Part shown: positions 22,773-44,166 of the stretch, one piece after another
How the letters are laid out: every line of letters begins with the position of its first letter
Numbering within the stretch: the first letter of the stretch is position 1
Source of the DNA: Merluccius polli
Taxonomy: Eukaryota > Chordata > Actinopteri > Gadiformes > Merlucciidae
Assembly: GCA_030340625.1 (NCBI GenBank)
Contig: JAOPHQ010002293.1
Location: 176,001-240,000 of the forward strand
Direction: 5' to 3'
Length of the DNA: 64,000 nucleotides
Position numbers and translations under genes: made by a program
The notes under the pieces: generated by a model
The model's input: the letters and a program-made list of their open reading frames with translations, nothing else
Databases searched by the model: none
Told to the model about the DNA's origin: nothing

Positions 22773-23402
22773 TAGTGTTTTCTATCTTTTACTCTGTGCC
22801 TTGTTTGTTCAATGCAGTCATGTTGCTTCAATACAGTCACCTGATGTGCTTAATTCAAATGTACTCGCTTACAAGAGAACTTTAACACACGCCTCTCAAG
22901 ATAAACACGGGCTGCAAAAAGAAAAAAAAAAGGACACACCCAGATCACACAAACATATCGCCAGACTCTATGATGGCAATCTCCTCTCCTAATGCACATT
23001 TTTAGGTTTATAGCTTGTTGTCATGGTTACCTGATGTCACGTTGTTTGGGGGTGCTCTTCCCTGGCCATATGTAAATATTGACGTCTCGCTCTCGGGTGG
23101 CTGGTTATAAAAGTGTGTTTCATATACACTTCTGAAGCCCGATATCCGGCGCGTCAAGGTATAGCTCTTATAGGTATAAGTCCATTCAACTCAGTCTAAA
23201 TATATGAGATTAACGCCAAACTTTTGGTAGGATTTGTGATCCTCAACCATGACTGTTGACCCTATGAGTGTGTGCTGTCTCACGTGTTTGTTTTTAAACC
23301 TGCACGTGCACTCGTACCAAAGTGACAGCCAGGTCTGTCAGATACCATCTAATTCAGGCATTCATATAGGTCACGGATGGGGAAAAAAAAAAACAACTTA
23401 AA

Positions 23403-23522
<120 letters not shown>

Positions 23523-24432
23523 TGTGCGCGTGTGTTTTAATGGTCATGTGTGTGGATGGACCTGTGTGTCTACTTGGTGAATTGATCTAGCATTGTCATT
23601 CTCATCACAGTTGCCTTTTGTTGCATGATCATACTTTTACATTTCTAGTTGTCGTTGGTGGTGTTACTGTGTATGATGTTGATGTACCTTTTTGTAACAA
23701 TTTGTGTTAATGGAAGCCAAAGGTTACTTTTAATTATAGCCTGCACAAATGTTGACTTTTGTTTTCGTTTTAATCTTTTTTTTTTTTTTTTAAACGTCTG
23801 TTTACACCTGTATCTGAAAAAAATAGATTGCATATATAAATACATATATGATTTATCTGCCTTGGTGATTTTATTCTTTAAATATGTTTTCTGCTGATCT
23901 ATATTTATTGGTCCTTGACTAATGAGTTATTAGTGTACAAAGTCAGGATGTATTTGTCCTATTCATTGCACATCAACAAAAAACAATGCTTCTAGAATAG
24001 AAAGAGGGGACAGCGTCCGGCTGTGTGGAACTGACTTCAGCTCTGCTGGAACTCTCCTGTTTGTGTAGAGGTGGAGCTTCTGTACCAGGGAGCTGATTCA
24101 TGAAGGATTACAGCTCAAACCCAGCCAGAGAATAAAGGGGATCAGTGGAGTGGCGGTAAACAAGGGCCTTATTAGTCAGAGTTTGTGGTTTTCCTGAAGA
24201 AGAGTGGAGAAGTCTCGCTCTCTCGCTCTGTCTCTCTGTCTCTCTCTCTCTCTCTGTCTCTCTGTGCCTCTGTGTGTATTGCATGTTATAGAAAGCTGTG
24301 TGTCCACGGCACGAGGCAGACCTCAGCAGTTCCACTGACCCGGTCTGGTCACTGTTTGTCCTCCACACTCTCCTTTTGGTCCGCCAGCGCTGCTGCTGTT
24401 CATCCTCATCTTGGTGGGTCTCTGCCTGAAGC

Positions 24433-24624
24433 ATGCATCCTCAGCGTCCTCTCCCCCAGGCCATGCCCTCCTCCCTGGGGCAGAACCTGCGTGACATGGC
24501 CATGGGCCTGGGCCGAGGCAAGAACCTCCTGGGTGGAAACATCGCCTATGGATTCATCCGGTCCATGAAGGAGTGCCTGTACTTCCTTCTCTGCTGCTGG
24601 TGCATCAAAGAGATTCTGGACTGA
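24433..24624 (+). CDS. lenep: Lens epithelial protein LENEP homologue, 63 residues
   Basis: A complete single-exon frame from ATG to TGA. It begins MHPQRPLPQAMPSSLGQNLR and ends YFLLCCWCIKEILD. The human LENEP protein as I know it is about 61 residues, also intronless, starts MQPRTQPLAQTLP and ends with the near-identical ILLCCWCIKELLD. Length, N-terminal Gln/Pro pattern and the Cys-rich C-terminus all agree. Human LENEP lies near SHC1 on 1q21, and here the gene sits 3.4 kb downstream of shc1. Its molecular role is poorly known; it is expressed in lens epithelium in mammals. The C-terminal hydrophobic CLYFLLCCWCI segment could be membrane-associated or palmitoylated (inference). AATAAA signals occur at 25089-25100. 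Confidence 0.85.
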   Translation: MHPQRPLPQAMPSSLGQNLRDMAMGLGRGKNLLGGNIAYGFIRSMKECLYFLLCCWCIKEILD

Positions 24625-25088
24625 GAGACTAAAGACGATTGGAGATGAAATTGTTCAACAATTTAATCTCACATTTTTTGATTTGTTTCTCTGTAACCTC
24701 CCTCAGTGTACCTTTTCTACCCTGGATTGCATATATTTTTTTACCGGACATAAAGGATTGAATAAGCAAGTCTGAAAGTAATGGTGAGTAAATGACATCC
24801 TGATTTTAAGAGAAAACTAAATATAGCTTGTCAACACACTACACATTTTGTAAAATGAATCATCTTGTACTAAAGTTCTAAAGAATTTATAAATATTTTG
24901 TAAATGTATTTCTTGGTTGTAAATGTTGTATTTCTTAGTTGTAAAAGTTGTTTGTATTTTTCAGATGGTGTAGTAAAAGTTCAGCGTGACAACTGGTGGA
25001 GTTTCGATAATCCAACTCACTTCATGAGGCCAGCAGGGATATGGGATACACTTTATTGTGAAGCTGGCTGTAAAACCACAATGATGAA

Positions 25089-25100
25089 AATAAAAATAAA
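25089..25100 (+). terminator. Tandem polyadenylation signals downstream of lenep
   Basis: Two back-to-back AATAAA hexamers (25089-25094 and 25095-25100), 465 bp after the lenep stop, with no other gene between. Confidence 0.5.
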
Positions 25101-25415
25101 CTCAAGGCTGAAACAATCTTGATTTAAAGTCTACAACAGTAGTCATTTGAAGAACCGTGATTAAATTAGGCGTATGTTTCTCCTGTGTACAATTATTTTA
25201 TTATGCATCATGTTTTATTCTAACATAACCTTCTTACCTTAAGAAAATGGTGCTTTTATTTTAGACAATGAATTATTTCATTCTCATTTTGTTTTGTTTT
25301 CTTTTTACAAATGTCTCTTAGCGACAATAAGTACATTATTGTCACTAACAGACAAATGTCAAACATCTGCTGCTGTCAATCAGTGGGACACTTCCATGTG
25401 TTAGTTCCTCCAATG

Positions 25416-25574
25416 TTGTGATTGGCTGAGCTGCTGACCGGTGGGCGGGGTCAGTGGGAACAGTCTGTGGACAACAGACGAGAGGAGGACAGAGGACTGA
25501 GGACAGGTCTGGAAGTGTCTGTAGTTAGAGGACGATATTCGCACTGTAGGTGTACAGTTAGTCCGCTGGACACG
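25416..25574 (+). promoter_or_regulatory. pbxip1: pbxip1 promoter and non-coding first exon
   Basis: An inverted CCAAT box (GATTGG, about 25421) and a GC box (GGGCGGGG, about 25443) precede a candidate exon that ends ACACG|GTAAGG at 25574. It is correctly oriented and about 2 kb upstream of the first coding exon. The transcription start itself is not determined. Confidence 0.55.
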
Positions 25575-26511
25575 GTAAGGACGGCATGCCTTTCAATTGT
25601 TTGACATTTTGGTACAAATGAACGACAGATTGACACTTCGTCACGTTATTTTGATCGCGTTGTTTGAGCGACTTTTCCTGGTTGCTGGTGTGTGTTGAGA
25701 AGACAGTACATAGTGTATACTAGTACACTGAGCACAGGCCTGGTGACTTCAATCAATGCAACAGATATTAAAGTTTGTGCTAGATAAAGAAAATACCGAG
25801 ATGTTACGAGTTGATTCAGCTGGATGATAACTATGGATCACTTGACGTCTAACTTGTCATGTTATGTAGTCTATATGGTTAAACCTGCGGTGATGCTGCT
25901 GAGAGACAACATTGCGTAGATTGCTTAGCAACACAACTGCTCGTTATCCGTTAAATGTTAAAGTAACGTGATGCCTCTCGGTGAGGCCGTCGTTGAGTTA
26001 AATACTTCAGTTCATTACCTTTTTTGGTAATTTTTCCGAGAAAACGATAAAGACAGGTCTTGATACAACTGATAAGCAGCCGTACCAGGAAGTGGGTAGG
26101 CCTAGTGTACGTGGAAATAACTTCTTTTCCCAAATGAAAATGAACAATTGGCGCTTTTTAAAAAATATAATATATTATAAGTTATTACAATACCAATGTC
26201 CAGTGCCCAGAAAGTGTCTGGACTGTCTTGGAGTGCAGGACGTCCCAGGACCAGGACCTGGAGAGGGGGCCCATGCTGGGACACACTTCCACTTTCACAA
26301 CATATATGCAGGCCCAGCTTTTGCAAATTATTTCTTCCCTCTTAAAAATGATTTAGTGTGCTTTCAAAACTTTGCTTTAAACCACTTTTAAAAACGTGCT
26401 GCTGGCTTGTGTTTCCTTCAACGAGATGCATTCCCTGCGTGTCTCCAGTCCATCTTCCCTTGGTTTATATTTAGCAACCATCTATTTCAGCCCATTGCTC
26501 TACAGGCTGCA

Positions 26512-26558
26512 CAATGCTGAGGGCCCAGGGCTGCATCTCTCCTGGGCCCTCAGCATTG
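26512..26558. other. Perfect 18-bp GC-rich hairpin
   Basis: CAATGCTGAGGGCCCAGG (26512-26529), an 11-base loop, then the exact reverse complement (26541-26558). It lies in pbxip1 intron 1 and has no coding context. Confidence 0.85.
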
Positions 26559-27637
26559 GAGGACCTACATTGCGTCTCTGTGAGAGAATTGAGTTGGGCG
26601 AGTGTGTTTCATTTGAATACTTGGAGAAGCTGGTGTTAAACAAAATGTTATTTCAAGGTTTGCACACACACACACAACAATAGAATTACAATGCGCACCT
26701 ATTTATTACACAGTAACATTTATGTTTTACAAGTTAAGTGATTTGGAGCAAGTGAAAGTAGGCCTTACACCCCAACATCGTTCGCTTATAGAAGCTTACT
26801 CTTTTCCATGATCAGTTGTGTTGTTTTGTATTACATGGCCATGACATGTAGCTTATGAGTCTTTTCTTTTCACTAACACTCCAGCTTAAATGAAGCTACA
26901 ACACATTGTTAGGCCTATACTTGCATGTTATTCACACACCAGAAAGACTGATCTTTTGTAGCCATTTGCAGCCTGGTGGCTTTGAAAAGGCATCGCTGAA
27001 TCTGTCAGTTGTATGCTAGAGGAGCCTGTGCCTTAGTTACTCTTGTTTCTGCGCAAGCATTCACCAACTCACCAGAAAGCAGGGTGACCAAATGGCCCAC
27101 AACACAGGCAAACTACTAATGAACACCTGAATAGCCTGGCGATGTAGGGTTCCTGTGCACTGTAAACATGCATAGACGCCACCAGAGTTATTTCCTGACT
27201 ACCCTACAGACTCGTAGTTTAAAGGAAATAAATGTCTATTCAAATACTGTGCAAACACAGCATGTAAATTTCTCTGGGCAGGAGAATAAGGATTGTGCTC
27301 TCCTTATGCATAACCAGTGAAAGGACTGTACATCAAATAAAACCCATATACAACTTGTGATTACATGTAAATTAAATGTTCACTGCCAAAGGTACTGCGT
27401 ATTGTTTTGACATTATCACAATACTGCTCTCACACTAATGTAGATGCAGAAGAGGATAGCTAAATGTATTTATCTCATGATGATGTAATATTAAAGACTC
27501 TTTGCCATTATTTGTACATTTTACATAAGGGGTTATTGACAGAGTAAGGTCATATGCATGTATGATTTGCGTATGCAACATGCCTATAATACTACTGATC
27601 CTATATTGCAGGACTTGGAAAACGCCACTAGAGGGCA

Positions 27638-35817
<8,180 letters not shown>

Positions 35818-35875
35818 ACAGACTGAATTGGTTTGTTGTTGATAAAATGTCAGTGTGAATAGTTGGAAAAGGAAT

Positions 35876-35881
35876 AATAAA
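35876..35881 (+). terminator. pbxip1: pbxip1 polyadenylation signal
   Basis: AATAAA, 59 bp after the stop codon. Confidence 0.65.
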
Positions 35882-35899
35882 CGAGGGGAAATCATCAAG

Positions 35900-38800
35900 G
35901 GAACATTTCATAATGGACCACACGCACGTAGAGGCACATGCTTTTTACATGTTTTCGTCTATTTAAAAGTCTTATTTGCTGTGCCTTGCTATGCTTTAAT
36001 TTCACCTGCACAACACTACATGTATTGACATGCAAAGTAATAACTGCTTTCACAGACACAGAAATTACATGTTGACAAGAGGTAGTAGCATGAAGGAGCA
36101 TAGTTTATGGGAAAACGTAACTTTTATTGTATTTATTTTGTAATGCCAAGCTACAATTAACTTCAGACTCATTTCCTCTCTTGAAAGAAGCCTTGCAGGT
36201 GATAGATGTCCAAAACCTGCTGTTTCACTCATTAGTCTGTTGTGATAACTCAACCCACTGAAGGTGTTTGTTCATAACGTTACTCAAACAAACAATGGCC
36301 ACACACATTAGGTTGGTTGCATACATCTGTTCCTTTGCAAACAGGACTGTGTCTTGTCATGTTCACGCCTGGACCACTAGTGAACTGGTGTGATAACCTG
36401 TTTAACCTTAACGCCATGAATTGTTTGATAATCTGTTTAATCCTGATCACTTTATTTTTAAATAATCTTAACCCTCAACCAACAATTTTCAGGTATGTCG
36501 CTATTGATGCAGCTGCTTCTTTGCAAACATCATTACAATCCCACGACTCTGGACATTTCCATGCCTGTACCACTGGTAAACTTGTCATAACTTATTCACC
36601 TGTAATTGTGTATGCCAACAAAAAGTTTTACTGAAGGGAACCTTGACTACTATATAAAAGTACGAAGAATGTATGTTGGACATTTTTCTTTTACATATTG
36701 CACTAAATCAACACAAATGGAGAAGTAGTAGTACTAGCCCATATGCAGAAATATACAGGTGACTTATTGAATTTAGATCAGCATAAGATGTTGATAGAAA
36801 TGTAGGTAGTGAAATACGCAAACAACGTGGATCATGGATCACGCTGGTCTCATACACTAAAATGACTTTAATGCAGCGACAGATTGAGCAATTATTTATA
36901 AGAATTTCTATTCTTGTGCACTTATTGTTTTAATGCAGGCACACGTCTATTCCCTGTTTACAAGGTTGCTTGACGAAGCACTTCATATAATATAAAGCCA
37001 ATGGTTCCAAGGACAGTTCATCGTCTGCGTCGAGGAAAAAACTATGTTGCAAGATGATGAAGATTAAATGTTTCTTTTGGGAATACAATTAATAAATGAA
37101 CTGTTTACTCCCAGTTGTGAAAAACTGATTTAGTCATTTTCTTGGTGTACTTAGAACACTTTCATTTAAATAGGCCTACTCATTGAAGTCTATTTTAATT
37201 GGCACACTTCCTGAAAAAAATGTTGACTGATTTTAATTTGTAATTTTTTTCATTAAGATATCCACATTTATTTTAGATACTTGAACAGAACCATGTCTCG
37301 CAGTATTTTACATTTTATTCTACTTTTAATGGTCTTATATGGCTTGAAGCATTATGAAAGTTTTTAATTTCTTACTATTGGCTATAAACAGCAATGATAT
37401 ACATGTCTGACATGGTTTAAGGATATGTACCCACTAGATCCCTCAGGTGGTTGTCTCTTTGTTGTCTCTCTTGGCCGGTCCAAGACCCCTGGATATTCTG
37501 CATTTAGCCTAGTGTGTGTTTATTTTGATTTGCACTTTGTGGAGTGTGTGTGTGGTTGCTGGTTTACAGCCTCACCTGACCTGAGTCAGACTGGTTAGAC
37601 TCTGGGCTGGGTGGGGCTGCACACCCGTGGTGCAGAGCAATCATGGCACCCAGGATAAACCGCTATCACCACACACACTCAGGAGAGAGACACTGTCATG
37701 ACAGCACATTACACCAGCTCGGCTTGTACCATCTTGCCGTCTCCAATACATGGATAAACTACAACATATACCTGTGTCGGAGGAGCCCAGAAAAGTCACT
37801 TATGGCATCTGGCAGGGGTAAACTGCTACACTTTTACTGTTATTTTATTGTATTATTAGTTTTATTATATTATATTTAATTTGTTAATTTTCATGTTTTT
37901 TATTTAAACTGATGCTCTTATTTCCACTTTTGTGTTCAGCACTTGGAGTTGCATTTGATGTATGACTTATGCTATATAAATAAAGTTTGATTTAATTTGA
38001 TGGTAAGGCCACTCTTACTCAAAAATGAATACATCTGTCAGCCATTGGTTTTACTGTTCAGTCCCAGACACACTAAACTAACCAAACCAACTAACAAAAA
38101 GCTTCTTCAGGGAAAGGCTATCTGAAACCATCTCCAATGGCATTCCAGTGAAGAACCGCTTGACATTATTTTAGAGTGTAATCTAACCCTGGGGCAAATG
38201 GATATTCTCAATTCATTACATTTTACATTATGCTTCACGGTTTCCCATCGCTGCTCCAAAAAAACTCATTCATGTTGGTTTAGGAACAAACTTGCCATAG
38301 TTGCCTCACCAGAAAGTCCAGTTTTCATGGTAATATAAGATATCTCATTATTCCTAACTTATCTTATTATTCCTAACAATTGCAACACAACTAGCACATA
38401 TTAGTAGTATAATCTTTTAATAATCATTTGATTAATGAATAATGGTTTGTTGATTTAATTTATTTCTTTTTAAGCAGATATCTCACCCTATAGGCATATA
38501 CCTTATCAAATGTGAGTGTTTTTTATATGGGCTTCTGCCTTTCTGTTGAAGCTGCTGTATTGAAGATTTGATAGTTGTAAAATTGGAGAGAGCGGGATGG
38601 ATTCCCGAGTCAGGGAAGAGATGCCCTGATTGGTCAGAAACGAGCCAGAAGCGGTCTAAAATCTAAATGGGCTCATACAGAGGCAGGTGCAGTCAACTCG
38701 AAAAATATATTCTCACAGTGCATTTCACTCACTAATAACTGATGACTATGGCATAACCTATTACACTCAAGTTATAGACATGAAGAATAGCCCAAAGAAT

Positions 38801-39833
38801 TGAGCAAACACAACACGATACATAAAAACTCTGGCACTCATTCGCGCACACACACATACACACACTGCATGTCATTCATCCTTGCATACAATGTGAATAA
38901 AATAAGAGAGGCAGGTAAAGTGAGACATGCCTGGACGGGCCTCAAAGTAAGAGTTATCCATTGAGTATTAATGAAGGCCTGGGGAAATGTCAGTAGTCTA
39001 TGTGGAAAGGAAAGGTATGTCAGTTTTTTTTCTCGTAATGTCTAGGAGTGGGTTCATGCAGGTCTACCATCGCATGCCTGTGAGCGATGTGTGTAGGTGT
39101 GAGGGGTTGTTGCTGCTTGCACTGGCCAATGTTTTTATTTTCCTTATTCACCGTTTAGTGGGAACATTGTTGTGACTTGTTGGAAAAAATTATACTCCTG
39201 TAATTGCAGTTAATGTGTGGTCTGGTCATGGGCCTTAGAGTATAAATGTGTATGCATGAATGGGTGAATATGAGGCAATAATTGTAAAGCGCTTTGCCTG
39301 GCCACAGGTCCTAAAAAGCGCTATATAAATGCAGTCCATTTACCATTTTCCATGATGCGTGTCATATATAAAAACAAAGGTCAGAGTCTTCATCCCTTTC
39401 ATGATCTCAAACACAAAGATGCATAGAGCCAAAATAATTCAGGTTCAACCACTTCAGCTTCAAGGATTACACAATGTATTAGTCTCTGTCTCAACTGCAC
39501 TGACCTGGTTTTTATGTTGTATTATTATCGTTATTTGTTAACTCTATATACAAACACTAAATTGTAAACAAACACTTTTTTAATCTGATCATCACATGGC
39601 ACCTGTCCCAAATATGCATGTCATGAGTGTCTCTGTGGCATCAATGTTTGCTTTTGAGAACAACTGTAGCCTATAACCTTGCAAAAGAAGCAGAAGCAGG
39701 CTAGATCAGGTCACATGATGAATGAAATGTCAAAAGGCAGACAGCAGTCACTGCAAACTTTCATAACATGGCATTACAGTATGAATAACAATCCATTTTG
39801 TGTTTGAAAAAGATATTCCATTTTATAATATTC
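35900..39833. other. Gene-free interval with LINE2-type tails
   Basis: No exon is recognised. Recognisable pieces are two L2-like 3' tails: GCTATATAAATAAAGTTTGA near 37972, and AAGCGCTATATAAATGCAGT near 39314, preceded by AAAGCGCTTTG at about 39288. The rest is AT-rich unique-looking sequence. Confidence 0.5.
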
Positions 39834-41396
39834 TAATATTCAATTTTATAATATTGATGACTGGAGAGACAGATGGCAGCTTGGATAGACCACAACCGGG
39901 GAGGCGTGGGTTAACAGCCCTAACCGTACCTGTGAAGAAGGACCCAGAAGAAGAAGTTCTACCCCCAGGGGAGCCGGAGAGGGGGGGGGGGGGGGGGGGG
40001 GATGAGCACCCCAGCCGGACAGATACAAGGTTAATGACTAACAGCAATGGACGAACAATGACAAGTATAGTGTGTTTGTGCGGCAAGATCTGCCTAAAGA
40101 TCCACCAGTCGAGGATGAAATGCAAGGAGCGATTGCAAGCACCACACAATGCACAGGTCTAGCAACTGGAGAGACAGAGGAGGAGCCGGGCCTGGAGGCA
40201 CCCCACAGAGCACAGAGCTTCCACGTGTTGCAAACAGTCCATTCGTTCAGGCAGACAGAGAAGAGAAGGATCAGGTGGCCTCAAGCCTGCAAAACAACAG
40301 TGTGGCAGAAGTTTGACAGCCAAAAGCGATGTGGAGAGGAGACTACAGACTATGACGACCATCATAGTGAGCATGGCTGCTGAGAGGTTTGGTGTTGAGG
40401 AGGAAAGGGGAGCCAAGCAACCTTACACCAAAAACCAGAGGGCAGTTAAAATCCACAATATCAGGAAATAATTGAAAGCTTTGAAGAAGCAGCACTAGGA
40501 CGCTAGTGAAGAGGAGCATGCACCACTGGCAGAGCTTGATCTCATGCTCAGGAAGAGGCTCCTAATCCTGCACAGAGCTGAGCAACACAGGAGGCGGCGG
40601 AGGGAGAGGGCTACGAAGCGGACTGCCTTCATTAACAACCCGTTTGGCAGCAGATGCCTAACCTGTTAGAAGAAGGAAGTCGACCAACACCTTCACAACA
40701 CCTTCAGTGACCCCACCAGAGACCAAGACCAGGGGAGTCCGAGGCTGTGATAAGACCACCAGAGTCTGCTGAGGCATTTAACCTGAGGGTGCCACTCTGA
40801 AAGAAGTTCAGGATGTGGTGAGAAAAGGTGCAGGTCAGCACCAGGGACATCCTACAGGGTGTACAAGCACTGCCCCAAGCTGTTACACCAGCTTTGGAGG
40901 ATCTGGAGAATCTGGAGAAGAGGCAAAACTGCACAACAGTGGCAGTTTGCGGAAGGAGTGTGGATTCCAAAAGAGAACTCCAAGAACATCAGCCAGTTTA
41001 GAATCATCTCGTTGCTCATTGTTGAAGGTATGATTTTCTGCAGCATTGTAGCTAAGTGACTGATTTCTCCCTCAAGAATAAATACATAGACACTTCAGAG
41101 CAGAAAGGTGGCATCCCTGGGGTAACAGGCTGTTAGAGCATAACAGGCCTGGTCACACAGCTCCTCAGAGAAGCTAAGAACAGGGGTGATCTGGTGGTGC
41201 TGTGGTTAGACCTGGCCAACGCCTATGGCTCGATGCCCCTGAGACCTCATCCTGGATTATAACAGCAATATCATGTTCCAGCCTCAGTAAGAGACCTTAT
41301 CCTAGCTTATTATAGCAATTTCAGCCTGAGAGTCTCAGCAAGGTCAGTAACATCTGACTGGCACAGACTGGATGTTGGAATCATCCCAGGCTGTAC

Positions 41397-41525
41397 AATC
41401 TCAGTGATCCTGTTTGCTCTGCTGCACCATCTCAGCGATCCTGTTTGATCTGCAGCACCATCTTAGTGATCCTGTTTGCTCTGTTGAACCATCTCAGTGA
41501 TCTTGTTCACTCTTCTGCACCATCA
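41397..41525 (+). repeat. 31-bp tandem repeat inside the LINE reverse transcriptase
   Basis: Four copies of a unit like CTCAGTGATCCTGTTTGCTC plus TGCTGCACCAT. The unit derives from the RT segment that reads TISVILFAL. As 31 is not a multiple of 3, it breaks the frame. Confidence 0.85.
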
Positions 41526-42665
41526 AAGTGATCTCATTGGCTCTGGTGATGAACGTGCTGGTGAAATTGGCTGAAGCCAGAGTGCAGAGGCCTGACGTCC
41601 AAGTCCAGGATCCGCCAACCACCAATCTGCGTCTACATGAATGACTTAACAGTGACCACTGAGTGGGTCAAACCAGCAAAATCAAGGTCCTTGGTTTTGA
41701 AGAAAGGCAGAATAGTGGATAAGTTCCGGTTTTCTATCTCAGAACCACCAATCCCTACCATCTCTGAGAAGCCTGTGAAAAGCCTGGGAAAGATCTTAGA
41801 CAGCAGCAGGTCAACCGAGGAGCTTGAGCAGCATCTCCCTCTATGGAAACACCTGCAAACTGAGGCGCTTCCTGATGAGTTCAATGTCTTGCGTACAAGG
41901 GAGGTGCTGCAGTTCCAAGACTCAAATGACCCTAAAGTCTCCAGGGCAGGGATAGCAGTCAAGACCGGCAGGAAGTGGAGAATGGAGGCTGCAGTGGAGC
42001 AGGCAGAGTCACAGCTATGCAACTGAGTCCTGGTGGGAGCAGTAGCCAGAAGAAGGGCTGAGCTATGATCCGATGCAACCCCCTGACAAGGTTCAGGGAA
42101 AGGAACGGCGGCAAGTAGTCCAGAATAAGGTGAGAGCAGCTGTTGAGGAGGAAAAGTCTAGGACTAGATGGGAAGATCTTGTGGACTGACCTCTGGTGCC
42201 ACACCGCATCAAGTTTTGGTCCAGGCTTTCTATGATGTCCATCCCAGCTCGTCCAAAACCTGCCCTGCTGGGGCTTGGTCGATACACCAGCCGTTGAGCC
42301 CCCTTTGCCAGAGAAAAGGGACCCTTGAGCACATCTTGAGCTGCTGTCCAAAGGCTCTGGGGGACGCTGATACTGCTGACGGCACAACCAGGTGCTCAAG
42401 ACCATCACAGAGATCATCTACAGTGCCATCACCAACTGCCACAAAGCAAACCATCAGCTTCATCAGAGCTGGAGAGAAGCCAAGAGCAACACCTAAAGCA
42501 ACATCAGCACAGGACTGGCAGCTGGCAGTGGACTTGGACAGGCAACTCAAGTTACCTCAGCATGTCACCAAGACCACCCTTAGACCTTACACGGTTCTGG
42601 TCTCAGAGGCAACGAGCGTTGTCATGCCGGAGCTTACCGTGCCATGGGAAGACCGTATGGCAGAG

Positions 42666-44166
42666 CTGTAGTCAAGACCACCTTTGTTGAGTCCAAGACA
42701 AGTCCAAGACCAGGGCTTGTCGAGTCCGAGTCAAGACCGAGTCCAAAGACATTCGAGTCCAATCAAAACCGAGTCCAAGAGGTTCGAGTCCAAGTCAAGA
42801 CCGAGTCCAAATCAGAGAGACAGTCAGGACCGAGACAGAAAAAAAAGAATCCTCTTCGAGACCACTTACTTACCTGCTTATATTTTTTGTGTGATGCTAG
42901 AGACACAGTATATATTCCATTTTGCCCTATTATTTGTAATAATCAAAAAGCAAGTGCAATGTAACAACACTGTATGATCAAATTAGGCCATATTATTTAC
43001 TTTAAGTATAGCCATTTCACTTGATATCATACTCGACACTCTCCAAAGACAAAACAGCATGTAACCCCCCCCCCCCGAGAAGGGTGTTGTACCGTATTTG
43101 TGATGATCAAAAAGCAAGTGCAGTGTAACCACACTGTAGGATCAAATTAAGTCATATAGTTTACTTTAAATATAGCCTTTTCACTTAAAAGTCACATAAA
43201 GCTGAAGTGCAACTTCACATTTTCATTGACTCAACATCCGACTCAATTATAACGTTGAATACAGATTCACGTAGTCCTTTTATTATTGCATCCTGCATCG
43301 CGCGCAGAGCTAGCCTGGCAAGCCAGACCCACATCAGAAAGATGTAAGGTCTGGCATTGCTCCATTGGCAGTGTGGGCGGAATAAACGGTTGTCTTTCAA
43401 ATTCCCTCTGCACACAATAGGATAGCGCTACAACCAATCAGAGCAACGAAGAAGGTGACGTAGTCAGAGCGACGGCTCTGACTACGTAATTAATCAAAAC
43501 TCTGAATACATATTTCTTTTTGAGGAAAGACTTCAGTGCCGTTCTTTGTTCTTTTCTCAAAGAAAATGTTAACTTCAAGTCTTGAAGAGTCGCGGCCAAA
43601 GCTGAGTGGAAAGACAGCCGTTCGCCAGCAGCAGCAGCCATTGTTTACCTCTAACGGAACCGTCGCAACTCTGTCGTCATGGTAGCCCGGCTTCCGATTC
43701 CGCCCCTCACGCTGTGATTGGCCAGACAGATTTTCTGTTTCCAGCAGCGCAAAAGGACGACAAAAGGCTAGACCCCCTGGCTGCAAATTACATTTGCTGC
43801 CGCTAGGAGCGTCTATATTTCTAGGCTAGCGCAGAGCGTGCGGACGCAGAGATGTATTGTGGCAGGCATACGATTGGTTACCAGGCGGCCAATGTCAATG
43901 CCCGTTCTATTTTGAATTAATTAAATCAACGCCCGTTTTTTGAACAAGCGCGCTTAAACAATGATTTGGTTTTGAAGGAGGAGTTACTTGAGAAAAAACA
44001 TATATTTTTTTCAAGGCAGCTGGACTCGGTCGAGACCAACTACAATATTGGCGAGACCAATATCCGAGACCGAGACAAGTCCGAGTGCAAATACCAACTA
44101 GTCCAAGACAAGTCCGAGACAAATAAAAAAACGTCTCGAGTCCAAGACCGGACTCGAGTACTACAG
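42666..44166. mobile_element. Non-autonomous DNA transposon with GAGTCCAAG subterminal repeats, inside the LINE
   Basis: The ends are CTGTAGT... and ...ACTACAG. Both ends carry many copies of (A)GACCGAGTCC / GAGTCCAAGAC (42670-42840 and 44025-44155). The LINE frame stops at ..WEDRMAE and resumes at EAFEWKREKYEG exactly across the insertion. Clustered subterminal motifs are typical of hAT-type transposase binding, but the superfamily is not proven and the target duplication is unclear. It contains another element at 43311-43829. A near-duplicate segment (AATCAAAAAGCAAGTGCA, 42940 and 43109) lies inside. Confidence 0.65.
43311..43829. mobile_element. hAT-type MITE with 8-bp target duplication, nested
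   Basis: The element starts TAGCCTGGCAAGCCAGACC and ends ...TTTCTAGGCTAG. It is flanked by CGCAGAGC at 43303-43310 and 43830-43837, the 8-bp duplication expected of hAT. It is non-coding. It sits within the larger transposon that is inside the LINE. Confidence 0.75.
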
